64,000 bases of DNA from Dyadobacter sp. CY326 (GCF_021390515.1 NZ_JAJUXI010000013.1:124001-188000); one strand, 5' to 3'; counted from the stretch's first letter, positions 1 to 9,339 are shown. Numbers and translations are program-made. The notes: generated by a model from the letters alone, not told the origin.

Positions 1-2
1 TC

Positions 3-704
3 TCATTAAGTGGCGGAACGGACGTTTGCAGCGCATTTGTCGGAGGCTGCCCGATCTTGCCTGTTTATCCAGGCGAAATCCAATGTCGCATGCTCGGCTG
101 CCGGATCGAAGCTTATAATGAAGGCGGAAAGCGCTTGATCAACGAGCTGGGTGAAATGGTGATCACGCAGCCCATGCCGTCGATGCCAATTTACTTTTGG
201 AATGATCACGACCACGAAAGATATCTGAGCAGTTATTATGACATGTTCCCAAATGTCTGGCGTCATGGCGATTGGATTAAGGTCACGGACCGAAATTCCG
301 TCGTAATTTACGGTCGCTCGGATGCAACATTGAATCGCGGCGGCGTGCGGATAGGAACAGCTGAAATTTATCGAGCGGTGGAAAGCATTCCGGATGTGAA
401 GGACAGCCTCGCAGTTTATCTTGAAAAAGAAAATGGCGAGGGGACGATCTCGCTCTTTGTTGTTTTGGCCAAAGACAAGACGCTGACCGATTCGCTTAAA
501 GCTCAAATTAAAGACGTGCTGCGCAATGAATACAGCCCACGGCACGTCCCGGACACCATTGAGCAGGTTAACGACATTCCCTACACGATAAACGGGAAAA
601 AAATGGAGGCGCCAATGAAGCGGATTTTGATGGGGCAAGATCCCGCAAAGTGCATTAACCTTGAAACGATGCGCAATCCGGAATCTCTTAAAGCCTTTGT
701 TTAG
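3..704 (+). CDS. acetoacetyl-CoA synthetase (acetoacetate--CoA ligase), C-terminal part
   Basis: The frame is already open at the left edge of the window, so this is the last 233 codons of a gene whose family is about 650 residues long. The enzyme activates acetoacetate to acetoacetyl-CoA with ATP and belongs to the ANL adenylating superfamily. Visible signs are SGGTDVCSAFVGG just inside the edge, the PVYPGEIQ and AYNEGG stretches, the hinge/nucleotide region LNRGGVRIGTAEIYRAVE, and the C-terminal NGKKMEAPMKR segment carrying the conserved acylatable lysine. This combination fits acetoacetyl-CoA rather than acetyl-CoA synthetase. No internal start is needed. About 138 bp without an obvious terminator separate it from the next gene. 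The call is firm; only the 5' part is missing. Confidence 0.9.
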   Translation, partial: SLSGGTDVCSAFVGGCPILPVYPGEIQCRMLGCRIEAYNEGGKRLINELGEMVITQPMPSMPIYFWNDHDHERYLSSYYDMFPNVWRHGDWIKVTDRNSVVIYGRSDATLNRGGVRIGTAEIYRAVESIPDVKDSLAVYLEKENGEGTISLFVVLAKDKTLTDSLKAQIKDVLRNEYSPRHVPDTIEQVNDIPYTINGKKMEAPMKRILMGQDPAKCINLETMRNPESLKAFV

Positions 705-842
705 TCCAAAAAAGTTAGACTAATATCTAATAAATCAACTTAGGCGCACTTGCTTTAAGCAACCAAAATCGCTTACTTCACGTTAGAGAAATGTGCCTGC
801 TGCAACCGGCATTCATACAACGCATTCAAATATTTTATTGGC

Positions 843-2546
843 ATGGATCAACAAAAATCTCCCACTCCGATTCATAATTCCCGATCTGTGGTTCGCCTTC
901 CCATCATTATAGCTATCACGCTGGCTGCCGGAGTGCTTCTTGGAAGCACTTTTTTTAGCGGAGGCCGCAAGCTTACAGACGTTGCAAAAGGCTATGCCAA
1001 GTATCGCGAAGTGTTGATGCTTGTTGAAAATAATTACGTCGATTCTGTTAATACAGAGGAACTTGTAGATTTTTCTATTTCCAAAATGCTGGAAAAGCTT
1101 GATCCGCATACAGCCTATTTCAATACTGAGGAAGCCACGGCCGCGCGCTCACAACTAGATTCGGGTTTTGATGGCATTGGTGTGGAATTCAACATATATA
1201 ATGACACTGTTTACGTGGTAACCCCGTTGAGCGGCGGCCCATCGGAGGCGGCAGGAATTCAGAGCGGCGACCGGATCATTTCAGTTAATAAAGAAAATCT
1301 TTCGGGCCCTGGCGTTACCAACGCTCAGGTTTACAAGCTTTTACGAGGAAAACGAGGCACTAAGGTCGATCTCGCGATTGAAAGGGTTGGATTGGATGAA
1401 AAAATGAACTTTGCCGTCGTTCGCGACCGCATTCCGACTTATTCGGTTGACGCGTCTTATATGGTGGATCAGGAAATCGGTTACATTAAAGTGAGCCGTT
1501 TTTCAGAAACCACTTATGACGAGTTTAAATCAGCATTGAAAAATCTGAAAGCCAACGGTTTGAAAAATTTGATTCTCGACTTACGCGGAAATCCGGGCGG
1601 ATATATGGAGCGCGCAACGAGCATGGCTGACGAATTTATTGCTGGCGACAAGCTTTTGGTTTACACAGAAGGCAAAGACAGCCGCTTCGATAGAAAAACA
1701 CGCTCCCATATTGACGGCTTGTTCGAACAAGGACCATTGATCGTGCTGGTGGACGAAGGCAGTGCGTCTGCCTCAGAGATTTTGGCGGGAGCATTGCAGG
1801 ACCATGACCGCGCATTGGTTGTAGGCCGAAGATCATACGGCAAAGGTTTGGTGCAAATGCCGATCAAATTGTCCGATGCATCGGAGCTTCGTTTGACCAT
1901 TTCGCGCTATTACACGCCAAGCGGCCGGAGCATTCAAAAGCCTTACGAACTTGGAAAAGGAGAAGATTATAGCCAGGATTTGTCGCATCGCTATGAAAGC
2001 GGCGAGCTGTTTAATGTGGACAGCATTAAATTTGACAAAACAAAAATATACAAGACAGATGGCGGCCGCGTGGTTTATGGCGGTGGCGGGATCACGCCGG
2101 ATATTTTTGTTCCAAAAGATACATTGATGAACAGCAAGTATTTATTTGAATTGTATTCCAAAAACATTATTCGTGAATATGCGCTGCGTTATGCCAATGC
2201 GAATTCTAAAAAATTGGAAAAACAATCATTCAATGACTTCCTGACTTCGTTCCAAATCTCTGATGCAATGCTTGCAGACATGGTTAAGGACGCTTCCAAA
2301 GCGGGAATCAAACCAAATGAAAAGGAGTTGAATCTTTCAAAACCACTTATCACTTCGCAAACGAAAGCGATCATTGGTCGCTATGTTTGGGGAAGAAAAC
2401 AAAAGAATGGGCTCAATAACGAGATTTTCCAGGTGCTGAATCCGACGGATAATGTTTATGAGCAGGCAGTTAAGCTTTTTAGTCAGGCTGCGCAACTGGA
2501 AAAAGGGAAATTCAGCAGCATGAATATCCCGAAAAACAAAAAGTGA
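843..2546 (+). CDS. S41 family C-terminal processing peptidase (CtpA/Prc-like)
   Basis: This is a 567-residue serine protease of the tail-specific/C-terminal processing family, which trims or degrades envelope proteins in the periplasm. A single N-terminal hydrophobic segment at about residues 18-38 acts as a membrane anchor or uncleaved signal. A PDZ domain follows at about 105-185, then the S41 catalytic core. The Ser/Lys dyad is readable as Ser309 in GSASASEILAG and Lys334 in SYGKGLVQ; the 25-residue spacing agrees with that of E. coli Prc. LDLRGNPGGY is another family signature. The remaining residues form the usual C-terminal extension of Bacteroidota members. It lies 42 bp before a dehydrogenase gene on the same strand. 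The substrate cannot be told from the sequence. Confidence 0.93.
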   Translation: MDQQKSPTPIHNSRSVVRLPIIIAITLAAGVLLGSTFFSGGRKLTDVAKGYAKYREVLMLVENNYVDSVNTEELVDFSISKMLEKLDPHTAYFNTEEATAARSQLDSGFDGIGVEFNIYNDTVYVVTPLSGGPSEAAGIQSGDRIISVNKENLSGPGVTNAQVYKLLRGKRGTKVDLAIERVGLDEKMNFAVVRDRIPTYSVDASYMVDQEIGYIKVSRFSETTYDEFKSALKNLKANGLKNLILDLRGNPGGYMERATSMADEFIAGDKLLVYTEGKDSRFDRKTRSHIDGLFEQGPLIVLVDEGSASASEILAGALQDHDRALVVGRRSYGKGLVQMPIKLSDASELRLTISRYYTPSGRSIQKPYELGKGEDYSQDLSHRYESGELFNVDSIKFDKTKIYKTDGGRVVYGGGGITPDIFVPKDTLMNSKYLFELYSKNIIREYALRYANANSKKLEKQSFNDFLTSFQISDAMLADMVKDASKAGIKPNEKELNLSKPLITSQTKAIIGRYVWGRKQKNGLNNEIFQVLNPTDNVYEQAVKLFSQAAQLEKGKFSSMNIPKNKK

Positions 2547-2588
2547 GCAAATATTGAGCTCACATTTATTGACGAATTTGATTTTATA

Positions 2589-3341
2589 ATGTCTCGAATT
2601 GCATTGATTACCGGAGCATCATCCGGCATTGGAAAGGCCACAGCAGAATTATTTGCCGGAGCTGGAATAGACCTCATCCTTTGCGGCCGACGTCAGGAGC
2701 GACTGAATGAAGTGGCGGCAGAGCTGTCTGATAAAGTGAAAGTTACCACGCTGGTTTTTGATGTTCGGGATAAAGGAGCGGTGAAGGCAATGATTGGTTC
2801 GCTGGCTGATGATTGGAAAAACATTGATATTCTAATCAATAATGCGGGCAATGCGCACGGAATGGGCTCGCTGGACGAGGGTGACACAGACGATTGGGAT
2901 GCAATGATCGATGGAAATGTGAAGGGATTGCTTTACGTTTCAAAGGCAATTATTCCGCTGATGCTTGAAAATGGTTCGGGCCACATTGTGAACATCAGTT
3001 CCATTGCCGGCAAGCAGACTTACGCTAACGGCGCCGTTTATTGCGCATCCAAAGCTGCGGTGGAAGTGCTTAGCGAAGGAATGCGTCTTGAATTGACGCA
3101 GCACGGCATCAAGGTGACCAATGTTGCGCCCGGCGCAGTGGAAACTGAATTTTCACTTGTCCGTTTCAAAGGCGATGAAGCGCGTGCTGAAAAAGTTTAT
3201 CAAGGCTTCGATCCCTTACAAGCCGCTGATATTGCGGATGCAATTCTATATGCCGTGAATGCGCCGAGCCGTGTAACCATTGCTGACATTACAATTCTCG
3301 CCGGTGCGCAATCTGCTGCAACCGTGATCCATAGGAAGTAA
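2589..3341 (+). CDS. SDR family NAD(P)-dependent oxidoreductase (YdfG-like)
   Basis: This 250-residue protein is a classical short-chain dehydrogenase with a Rossmann fold. The cofactor-binding TGASSGIG is at residues 8-15, NNAG follows at about 85, and the catalytic Ser-Tyr-Lys set is seen in the NISSIAGK and YCASKAA motifs. The basic CGRR after the second strand suggests NADP(H) preference. Overall it resembles YdfG-type 3-hydroxy acid dehydrogenases, which oxidise L-allo-threonine, serine and similar 3-hydroxy acids, but substrate assignment in this superfamily is unreliable. The stop is separated by 2 bp from the ATG of the downstream MFS gene, so the two are almost surely co-transcribed. 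Confidence 0.9.
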   Translation: MSRIALITGASSGIGKATAELFAGAGIDLILCGRRQERLNEVAAELSDKVKVTTLVFDVRDKGAVKAMIGSLADDWKNIDILINNAGNAHGMGSLDEGDTDDWDAMIDGNVKGLLYVSKAIIPLMLENGSGHIVNISSIAGKQTYANGAVYCASKAAVEVLSEGMRLELTQHGIKVTNVAPGAVETEFSLVRFKGDEARAEKVYQGFDPLQAADIADAILYAVNAPSRVTIADITILAGAQSAATVIHRK

Positions 3342-3343
3342 GT

Positions 3344-4570
3344 ATGAAATCCATTGAACAAAATGTCGTTGCTCCCAATTCAAGTGCAGCGACTGCCTCG
3401 CAGACCGTTTTCCCTATCCTACTTGCATTGAGCTTTTGTCACCTGCTCAATGACACCATGCAATCCCTGATCCCGTCGATTTATCCGATGGTTAAGGAAT
3501 CTTTCAAATTAAATTTTACCCAAATCGGGCTGATCACATTCACGTTTCAAGTAAGCGCGTCCGTTTTGCAGCCGATTGTGGGTGCGTTTACAGACAAAAG
3601 GCCGCAGCCTTTTGCACTTGCCGTGGGAATGTGTTTCACTTTGCTCGGCTTAATTTCACTTTCACTTGCAGACAGTTTCAACCTTGTGCTGCTTTCAGTA
3701 GGCTTAATTGGCGTAGGTTCAGCTGTTTTTCATCCCGAAGCTTCCCGTGTTGCACGCATGGCTTCCGGAGGAAAACATGGCATGGCACAATCGCTTTTCC
3801 AGGTTGGAGGCAATGCAGGAAGTTCGCTTGGGCCGTTGTTGGCGGCATTGATTTTGCTTCCTTACGGGCGGTTTCAGGTGATTTGGTTTTCGCTTGTGGC
3901 CTTATTAGCAATCGTGATTCTTTCGTGGGTTGGTGGTTGGTATAAACGAAGTTTAGGGAATGCATCGGCTAAAAAAGCGGTCAAAACGCATCAGGAATCA
4001 CATTTATCAAAGGGAAAAATTGTGTTTGCGATAGGGATTTTGCTAATGCTGATTTTCTCGAAATACATTTATATGGCCAGCATTTCGAGCTATTTTACTT
4101 TTTATTTGATTGATAAATTCGGCGTTTCCATTCAGAATTCGCAGATTTATTTGTTTGCGTTCTTGTTTGCAGTTGCAGCGGGAACATTCATCGGCGGACC
4201 GGTAGGAGACAGGATCGGGCGGAAATATGTGATCTGGATATCGATATTAGGCGCCGCGCCATTTGCGTTAATGCTTCCTTATGTCAATTTGTTTTGGACT
4301 GGCATATTAAGCTGCATCATTGGATTGATTCTTTCATCCGCATTCTCGGCCATATTGGTTTACGCCCATGAATTAATCCCCGGAAAAGTTGGGATGATCG
4401 CCGGCCTGTTCTTCGGATTCGCATTCGGGATCGCCGGAATCGGATCCGCTATCCTCGGCAGTCTCGCCGATAAAACGAGCATTGAATATGTTTTCTGGAT
4501 CTGCTCCTTTTTGCCGCTTATTGGATTGCTAACAGGCTTTTTGCCTAATTTGGAAAAGGCGAAGGCGTAG
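3344..4570 (+). CDS. MFS transporter, fosmidomycin-resistance (Fsr) type
   Basis: This 408-residue inner-membrane protein has about twelve hydrophobic segments in two halves separated by a basic central loop (around residues 200-225, with KKAVKTHQ and SKGK). The N-terminal HLLNDTMQSLIPSIYP segment is characteristic of the fosmidomycin-resistance family of the major facilitator superfamily. The second half carries the MFS-like GPVGDRIGRKY motif in a cytoplasmic loop. Family members are proton-driven drug exporters, though many have no known substrate. It starts 2 bp after the dehydrogenase stop, indicating translational and transcriptional coupling. It is convergent with the M23 peptidase gene 11 bp downstream. 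The family call is good; the substrate is unknown. Confidence 0.88.
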   Translation: MKSIEQNVVAPNSSAATASQTVFPILLALSFCHLLNDTMQSLIPSIYPMVKESFKLNFTQIGLITFTFQVSASVLQPIVGAFTDKRPQPFALAVGMCFTLLGLISLSLADSFNLVLLSVGLIGVGSAVFHPEASRVARMASGGKHGMAQSLFQVGGNAGSSLGPLLAALILLPYGRFQVIWFSLVALLAIVILSWVGGWYKRSLGNASAKKAVKTHQESHLSKGKIVFAIGILLMLIFSKYIYMASISSYFTFYLIDKFGVSIQNSQIYLFAFLFAVAAGTFIGGPVGDRIGRKYVIWISILGAAPFALMLPYVNLFWTGILSCIIGLILSSAFSAILVYAHELIPGKVGMIAGLFFGFAFGIAGIGSAILGSLADKTSIEYVFWICSFLPLIGLLTGFLPNLEKAKA

Positions 4571-4581
4571 AATGTACTAAG

Positions 4582-5262
4582 TTACGAATTCTCCGCAACC
4601 CTCAAAATCAAGTTCGGATCGGGGCAAATGTTTAGGTAATGAGCTCGGTCTTGAATGCTGCTGACGCCGGGGAAGTCGCCATTGTGATGTCCTATGTCAC
4701 TGATGAGCTGGAAATGGAGGTGCGGAGGCCAGTCTCCGTTTTCGGGATAAGGGCCGATTGTGGCGAATTGCGTGTTGGCTGATATTGTTTTTCCGACATG
4801 CAAGTCGTCCAGAGAATAGAGCGAAAGATGTCCGTAAAGCGTGAAGAATGTGACATTATGCAGTTCGTGGCGCAAAATAATCGTCGGGCCGTAATCGCCG
4901 TAATGATCATTGAACGCAAAGCTGTGGATGGTTGCATCTAATGGCGCGTAAATGGGTTCTCCCGCATTTGCCCAGATGTCGGTTCCTAAATGAATGCTTC
5001 GCGGATTTTCATGATCTTGTGCAAAATGCTTTCGCTGACGGTAAATAACACGGTTTTCGTTATAGCCGCCAATGCCCATGAATGTGTTTTTTTCAAGCAT
5101 TTTATCAAAAATAAATGCCGAAAAAGCGGAAGTTTCAGTCAAATCGTGCCGAAGCAATTCCGCATTCCCTTCGGAAAAGTCGAGGCGCTTGAATGGCTTT
5201 GCGCTTTGAGTCACGCTCGCAAATCCGGAATGATTTTGAAGAACTTCTAATAATGCCGACAT
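4582..5262 (-). CDS. M23 family metallopeptidase without a recognisable signal peptide
   Basis: This 226-residue protein has a LytM/M23 fold in its C-terminal two thirds. The zinc ligands are visible as HLGTD (His and Asp of the HxxxD motif) and PHLHF (HxH motif), with a middle LYGHLS stretch typical of the family. M23 enzymes cleave peptide cross-links of peptidoglycan. The N-terminus starting MSALLEVLQNHSGF is not hydrophobic and shows neither a Sec signal nor a lipobox, which is unusual for a cell-wall hydrolase. An in-frame TTG at 5277 would add five residues but does not create a signal; the ATG at 5262 is preferred. It follows the metzincin gene by 17 bp and probably shares its transcript. 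A cytoplasmic role or non-classical export are both possible. Confidence 0.88.
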   Translation of the reverse strand: MSALLEVLQNHSGFASVTQSAKPFKRLDFSEGNAELLRHDLTETSAFSAFIFDKMLEKNTFMGIGGYNENRVIYRQRKHFAQDHENPRSIHLGTDIWANAGEPIYAPLDATIHSFAFNDHYGDYGPTIILRHELHNVTFFTLYGHLSLYSLDDLHVGKTISANTQFATIGPYPENGDWPPHLHFQLISDIGHHNGDFPGVSSIQDRAHYLNICPDPNLILRVAENS

Positions 5263-5279
5263 GCGTTTTTTGATCAATG

Positions 5280-7859
5280 TTATTTCGGATCCAACGCCAG
5301 TCTAATGCGCTGCAACACATCCTGCAAGTGATATTTTGTGATCTTGTCGGTCGACTTTGCAATTGCGCCTTGCAAGGCTGGCTTCAAACTTTCCAAATGA
5401 GCCCTGGCAACGGAAGGCAAGTCCGTTTCTTCTAATTCTACCACGCGCGTTGAATATCCATAAGTGGTTCCCACCGGCACAGAAAGCACATTTGCTCTGC
5501 CGGGCTTCAAAAGATCGATCAATTTCTCGATATAAACCTTTTGTAAATTTCTGCGGTGCAAATCAATGCTTTTACCAGCCTTCACTTCCGACCATATGCC
5601 ACTTTCCAGATCTGTAAAAAGGTCGTCCAGCGTGTAGTTTTTGCTAGAAATGCCCGTTTCCATCAGTCTTACAGCTCGGTCACCAGCAAAAAGGGTTGTC
5701 AATGCATATTCCTGCAAAGCCTTAATGGCCTCAACGCCCGTTTCCGGTTTAATTTTACTTAAAATATTCTGATCTAAAAGCCAGGTCGGCGTTTTGAACA
5801 ATTGATTATTCAGGAATGCAACTGCTTCTTGCTGAGTCGCTTTTGGAACAGTTTCAAATGTTGAGCCCTCCATATCATAAGTCGTTGGATTGTCATAAAT
5901 CCCACCCACGTTTTTTATCACGTGGCCCAGATAACGGCGATATTGTGAAATGACACTGGCATAAATTTCGTCAAGCTCCTTGTAACTTTCGCCGTCTTCC
6001 CAGCTCCATTCAATGAGGTGAGGGATAATTCTTTTTAGGTTTTTAATGCCATATTCCGACGCTTTCATCGCATTGTCGCCTAAATCTTCCGTCTGGTAAC
6101 GTGGATCGTAAGGGCTTATCTCCGTCCCGAAGTGCAAACGTGTGTCCTGGTAAGCCTCTTTGGTCAGCTCATTCAACATTGCTTTTTCGCATTTCGCATC
6201 ACTGGCGTCAGCAAAATTGCTGTAACCCCACCGGATTGCCCATTTGTCATAATCCCCAATTCTTGGAAAAAGGTTGGTAATGCCATCTTCCGGCTGCGCA
6301 ACGTAATTGAACCTGGCATAATCCATGATCGAAGCCGTGTGACCATGTTCTTCTATCCACGCTTTATCGCGCAGTTTTTCAACCGGCGTTGCCGAACTCG
6401 CGCCCATATTGTGCCTGAGTCCAAGCGTGTGGCCGATTTCATGGGAAGAAACAAAGCGCACGAGCTGGCCCATTAATTCATCATCAAACTTCTTCGTACG
6501 CGCCTTTGGGTCCACAGCCGCACCCTGGATAATGTACCAATTGCGAAGCAGACGCATGACATTGTGATACCAGCCAATGTGGCTTTCCAGAATCTCGCCG
6601 CTTCTTGGGTCATGCACATTGGGTCCGTAAGCATTTTGAATATCGGCTGCGAAGTAACGAATTACCGAGTAACGCGCATCTTCCAAACTCATGGTTGTGT
6701 CGCTTTCCGGCCAGTATTCGCCTCTTATGGCATTTTTCCAACCTGCTTCTTCAAAGGCAACCTGCCAGTCATCCACACCGGCTTTCAGATATTTACGCCA
6801 TTTTTCAGGCGTTGCCGGATCAATGTAATAAACGATCGGTTTTTTTGGTTCAATCAATTCACCATTCTTCTGACGTGCCGCATCTTCCGCATTTTTCGGC
6901 TCCAAACGCCATCTTACGGCAAAAACCTCCGTGTCGGATCGCTGCGATTCTTCACCGAAAACTGCATATTGATTGGCAAAATAACCGACTCTGCTATCAA
7001 AGATCCTTTTCCGCATGGGCTTGTCCGGAAGCAGAATCAATGATGTGTTCATTTCCATCGTCACCACGCCTGCGTCCAATCCCGAGGGCAAATATTGTCC
7101 GATCGTTGGGGCTGGCGATGTTGAAATCAATTGTGGCGTGACTGTAAATGTCTTTACCGTCCTGATTTCAGTGTTTATAGGATATGAACGGATTTTCTCA
7201 ATGTATGAAGCTTCCTTCTTAAATGAAGATAATTTCAGAAGCTGCTTGCTAACGGAACTTAGTGAAAACACTTGATTATCAGCATTGAAAAAGTCAGTTA
7301 CATCAATGACTGAGGATTTTTCCTTAGGCTCTTTTTTTGCGGCTTTAATGTCAAAAACGCCAATAATCGGATCGGAGTTGGAATTTTTTACGGCCTGGAA
7401 AATAGGTTTGGTGCTGTCCGGACTTGCGACAACAACAGTCACAGATCGCAGCAACAGATTGTCGTCCAATCCTTTTTCCCAACGAATCACCTGGCGGTTT
7501 ACTTCTTCGCCACCAAAAATCCCGCCGCCAGCAGCCGTCTTCGCATAACGCGTGACGGCCATAATGTCCTTATTAAGCAATGAGTCAGGGATTTCAAAAT
7601 ACCACTTTTCATCCATTTTATACACCGAAATCATCCCTTTTTGACTTACTGCACTGGTGTCGATCAAGTCTTCGAAATCCTTGGGGGCTTTTTTCTTTTC
7701 GTCTTTCAGCTTTTCCTTAACGGCAGTTGCCATTGCATCAACGGCTTTCTCAATCTTAACATCTTCCTTCTTTTCTTGCTTCTTTCTTTTTTGGGCATGA
7801 ACCTGGTTTAGGCATAGAAACGTAAGTCCTGATAACAGGAGGTAACGAAAAAATTTCAT
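5280..7859 (-). CDS. zinc-dependent metalloprotease, metzincin type with DUF5117/DUF5118 architecture
   Basis: This 859-residue secreted protease begins with a signal peptide (MKFFRYLLLSGLTFLCL, then a likely cleavage after VHA). A Lys/Glu-rich stretch follows at about 24-60. The extended zinc motif HEIGHTLGLRH is at about residues 473-483 and a candidate Met-turn (SIMDY) at about 512, which defines a metzincin. The order of N-terminal DUF5118/DUF5117-like regions, catalytic domain and long C-terminal helical region is that of the large Bacteroidota metalloprotease family, recognised by resemblance. The ATG at 7859 was chosen because the signal peptide starts there; an upstream in-frame codon at 7907 would hide it. 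The protein is probably periplasmic or outer-membrane associated. The neighbouring M23 gene 17 bp downstream suggests an operon. Natural substrates are unknown. Confidence 0.9.
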   Translation of the reverse strand: MKFFRYLLLSGLTFLCLNQVHAQKRKKQEKKEDVKIEKAVDAMATAVKEKLKDEKKKAPKDFEDLIDTSAVSQKGMISVYKMDEKWYFEIPDSLLNKDIMAVTRYAKTAAGGGIFGGEEVNRQVIRWEKGLDDNLLLRSVTVVVASPDSTKPIFQAVKNSNSDPIIGVFDIKAAKKEPKEKSSVIDVTDFFNADNQVFSLSSVSKQLLKLSSFKKEASYIEKIRSYPINTEIRTVKTFTVTPQLISTSPAPTIGQYLPSGLDAGVVTMEMNTSLILLPDKPMRKRIFDSRVGYFANQYAVFGEESQRSDTEVFAVRWRLEPKNAEDAARQKNGELIEPKKPIVYYIDPATPEKWRKYLKAGVDDWQVAFEEAGWKNAIRGEYWPESDTTMSLEDARYSVIRYFAADIQNAYGPNVHDPRSGEILESHIGWYHNVMRLLRNWYIIQGAAVDPKARTKKFDDELMGQLVRFVSSHEIGHTLGLRHNMGASSATPVEKLRDKAWIEEHGHTASIMDYARFNYVAQPEDGITNLFPRIGDYDKWAIRWGYSNFADASDAKCEKAMLNELTKEAYQDTRLHFGTEISPYDPRYQTEDLGDNAMKASEYGIKNLKRIIPHLIEWSWEDGESYKELDEIYASVISQYRRYLGHVIKNVGGIYDNPTTYDMEGSTFETVPKATQQEAVAFLNNQLFKTPTWLLDQNILSKIKPETGVEAIKALQEYALTTLFAGDRAVRLMETGISSKNYTLDDLFTDLESGIWSEVKAGKSIDLHRRNLQKVYIEKLIDLLKPGRANVLSVPVGTTYGYSTRVVELEETDLPSVARAHLESLKPALQGAIAKSTDKITKYHLQDVLQRIRLALDPK

Positions 7860-7953
7860 TAGAGTTGGTTTGGGTTTTTTACTTACAAAAATAGAAGATT
7901 GCCGCAATGGACAACAAATTAATTCGGGCTCATTTGTAAAATTTCAGAGACGT

Positions 7954-8889
7954 TTATTGGGAGATCAATTCCGCAAGCACACCTTCTTTCAATGCATAGC
8001 TCGAAATCTGTATGTCACTGATTCCATAGCTTTTAAGCACATAATCGATCAGGCAAACGGCAACGACGATCATGTCAACGCGAAGTTCGATCATGCCGGG
8101 AATTTGTAATCTTTCCTCATGATTACCAGAAAGAATGAGGGCAAAAATTCGGTAAAATTCTTCGATCGGCAGTTTAAAATCCGTCTGGGTTTTGGGTGGC
8201 CAGTTGTTAAGGCGGAAGTGGAAATCAATGTCAACCAATGTATCAAACGTTCCCGAAGATCCAACGAGTTTTTCGGGAGAATATTGGTGAACCGCGTTAT
8301 GAAGTGGGATAAGATTTTCCTGGAAATGATTGTACAGTTTATTTCTGTCTGCCTGCGAAAGCGGATCGTTGCGCATGAATTTCTCCATCAGCCGCTGACC
8401 ACCAATTTCGAAGCTTTGTTTCCAAAAAATTTGTGTGTTGTTTCCAATGATGAATTCGACGCTTCCGCCGCCAATGTCCATAATTAAGGAAGGCGCATTG
8501 CCAATGTTGGCACCATAACGAACGCCTCTATAAATGTATTCGGCCTCGCGGTTTCCGTCAATGACTGTAATGTTAATCCGAGTTTTTTCTAAAATTTCAG
8601 TGCAAAAATCGGCTTTGTTTTCTGCATTGCGAATGGCGCTTGTGCCAAAAGCGAATGTATTTTGATCCGTAACGCCATGCAGGTCCAGCTGTTCGCGGAA
8701 ATATTGCAAAACGCCAAGTGCGCGTTCGAGTGCTTCCGGTGTGATGATTTTCTTGTTAATGCCGCCCAGGCCGATGCGCGCCGGCCTGCTTTCGTGGAAA
8801 ACAGGGGTGATGGCGCTTCCATTCCTGTCCACAATCAGCAAGTGAAATGTGTTTGTTCCCAAGTCAATGATCCCCAGACGCGCGCTCAT
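7954..8889 (-). CDS. Ppx/GppA family phosphatase (exopolyphosphatase)
   Basis: This 311-residue protein is a short, single-module member of the Ppx/GppA group in the ASKHA (actin/Hsp70) fold. Such enzymes hydrolyse terminal phosphates from polyphosphate or convert pppGpp to ppGpp. The N-terminal phosphate-1 motif GIIDLGTNTFHLLI and the later MDIGGGSVEF are both clear, as is SSGTFDTL. The length matches Bacteroidota Ppx proteins lacking the C-terminal HD-like domain of E. coli Ppx. It is divergent from rpsU, with about 150 bp between the two starts, and lies 94 bp upstream of the metzincin gene. Polyphosphate and pppGpp activities cannot be separated by sequence. Confidence 0.9.
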   Translation of the reverse strand: MSARLGIIDLGTNTFHLLIVDRNGSAITPVFHESRPARIGLGGINKKIITPEALERALGVLQYFREQLDLHGVTDQNTFAFGTSAIRNAENKADFCTEILEKTRINITVIDGNREAEYIYRGVRYGANIGNAPSLIMDIGGGSVEFIIGNNTQIFWKQSFEIGGQRLMEKFMRNDPLSQADRNKLYNHFQENLIPLHNAVHQYSPEKLVGSSGTFDTLVDIDFHFRLNNWPPKTQTDFKLPIEEFYRIFALILSGNHEERLQIPGMIELRVDMIVVAVCLIDYVLKSYGISDIQISSYALKEGVLAELISQ

Positions 8890-8964
8890 ATTGATTATTT
8901 ATTCGGTTAAATGCTTTTTTGGTGCAATGATCACAAAAATAACCTAATAATAATTACTTATTTC

Positions 8965-8995
8965 TTGATTTTCTGTTTGATATATTCTTTCTTTG
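8965..8995 (+). promoter_or_regulatory. possible promoter of rpsU
   Basis: A TTG at 8965-8967 and the octamer TTTCTTTG at 8988-8995, 20 bases apart, approximate the Bacteroidota -33/-7 consensus (TTTG, then TAnnTTTG). The second base of the -7 element deviates. It lies about 48 bases before the rpsU ATG in the rpsU/ppx divergent gap. This is a weak match and only a suggestion. Confidence 0.3.
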
Positions 8996-9042
8996 CAGTC
9001 CGATTTCAGAAACCAATTCAAAGAACATTATATTCTATAAGC

Positions 9043-9237
9043 ATGCTTATTATAAACATTAAAGACAACGAATCGATTGACCGCGCTCTTAAGCGTTACA
9101 AGAAGAAATTTGAAAGAACTGGAACAATGCGCCAGCTTCGTGCGCGTACTGCTTTCGAAAAACCATCTGTAAGACGTCGCTTCGAAGTTTTGCGTGCAGT
9201 TTACAAAGAAAAAACTTACGGTCATTTAGAAGACTAG
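9043..9237 (+). CDS. rpsU: 30S ribosomal protein S21
   Basis: This 64-residue, very basic protein is ribosomal protein S21, a small-subunit protein near the anti-Shine-Dalgarno end of 16S rRNA. The sequence begins MLIINIKDNESIDRALKRYK and continues with arginine-rich segments (RQLRARTAFEKPSVRRR), as in Bacteroidota S21. The ATG at 9043 gives exactly the family length; the frame is open further upstream, but that part is hydrophobic and not S21-like. A strong intrinsic terminator follows 54 bp after the stop, directly in front of the recombinase gene. Confidence 0.96.
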   Translation: MLIINIKDNESIDRALKRYKKKFERTGTMRQLRARTAFEKPSVRRRFEVLRAVYKEKTYGHLED

Positions 9238-9290
9238 TTCCCTGGAATGGTGTTCTGAAAGATTAGATAGGATCATTATATCCATATCAT

Positions 9291-9326
9291 AAAAAAGAGC
9301 TGTCTTGTTTAAGGCAGCTCTTTTTT
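9291..9326 (+). terminator. intrinsic terminator after rpsU
   Basis: The arms AAAAAAGAGCTGTC and GGCAGCTCTTTTTT pair over 14 positions with one G-U, around a 7-9 base loop, ending in a run of six T. It is positioned to end the rpsU transcript. The ATG of the recombinase gene is only 14 bases further on, so it may work as an attenuator for that gene. Confidence 0.88.
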
Positions 9327-9339
9327 GTACGTTAGAACC

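Noticed and set aside
6564..7141. Long plus-strand frames opposite the metzincin gene
   Set aside because: They are antisense to a well-supported 859-residue protease and have no recognisable domain or start context. The same applies to long frames opposite SdhA, the M1 peptidase and the gliding-CTD genes.
8119..8487. 122-residue frame opposite the Ppx/GppA gene
   Set aside because: It is antisense to conserved motifs of the phosphatase and has no domain signal of its own.
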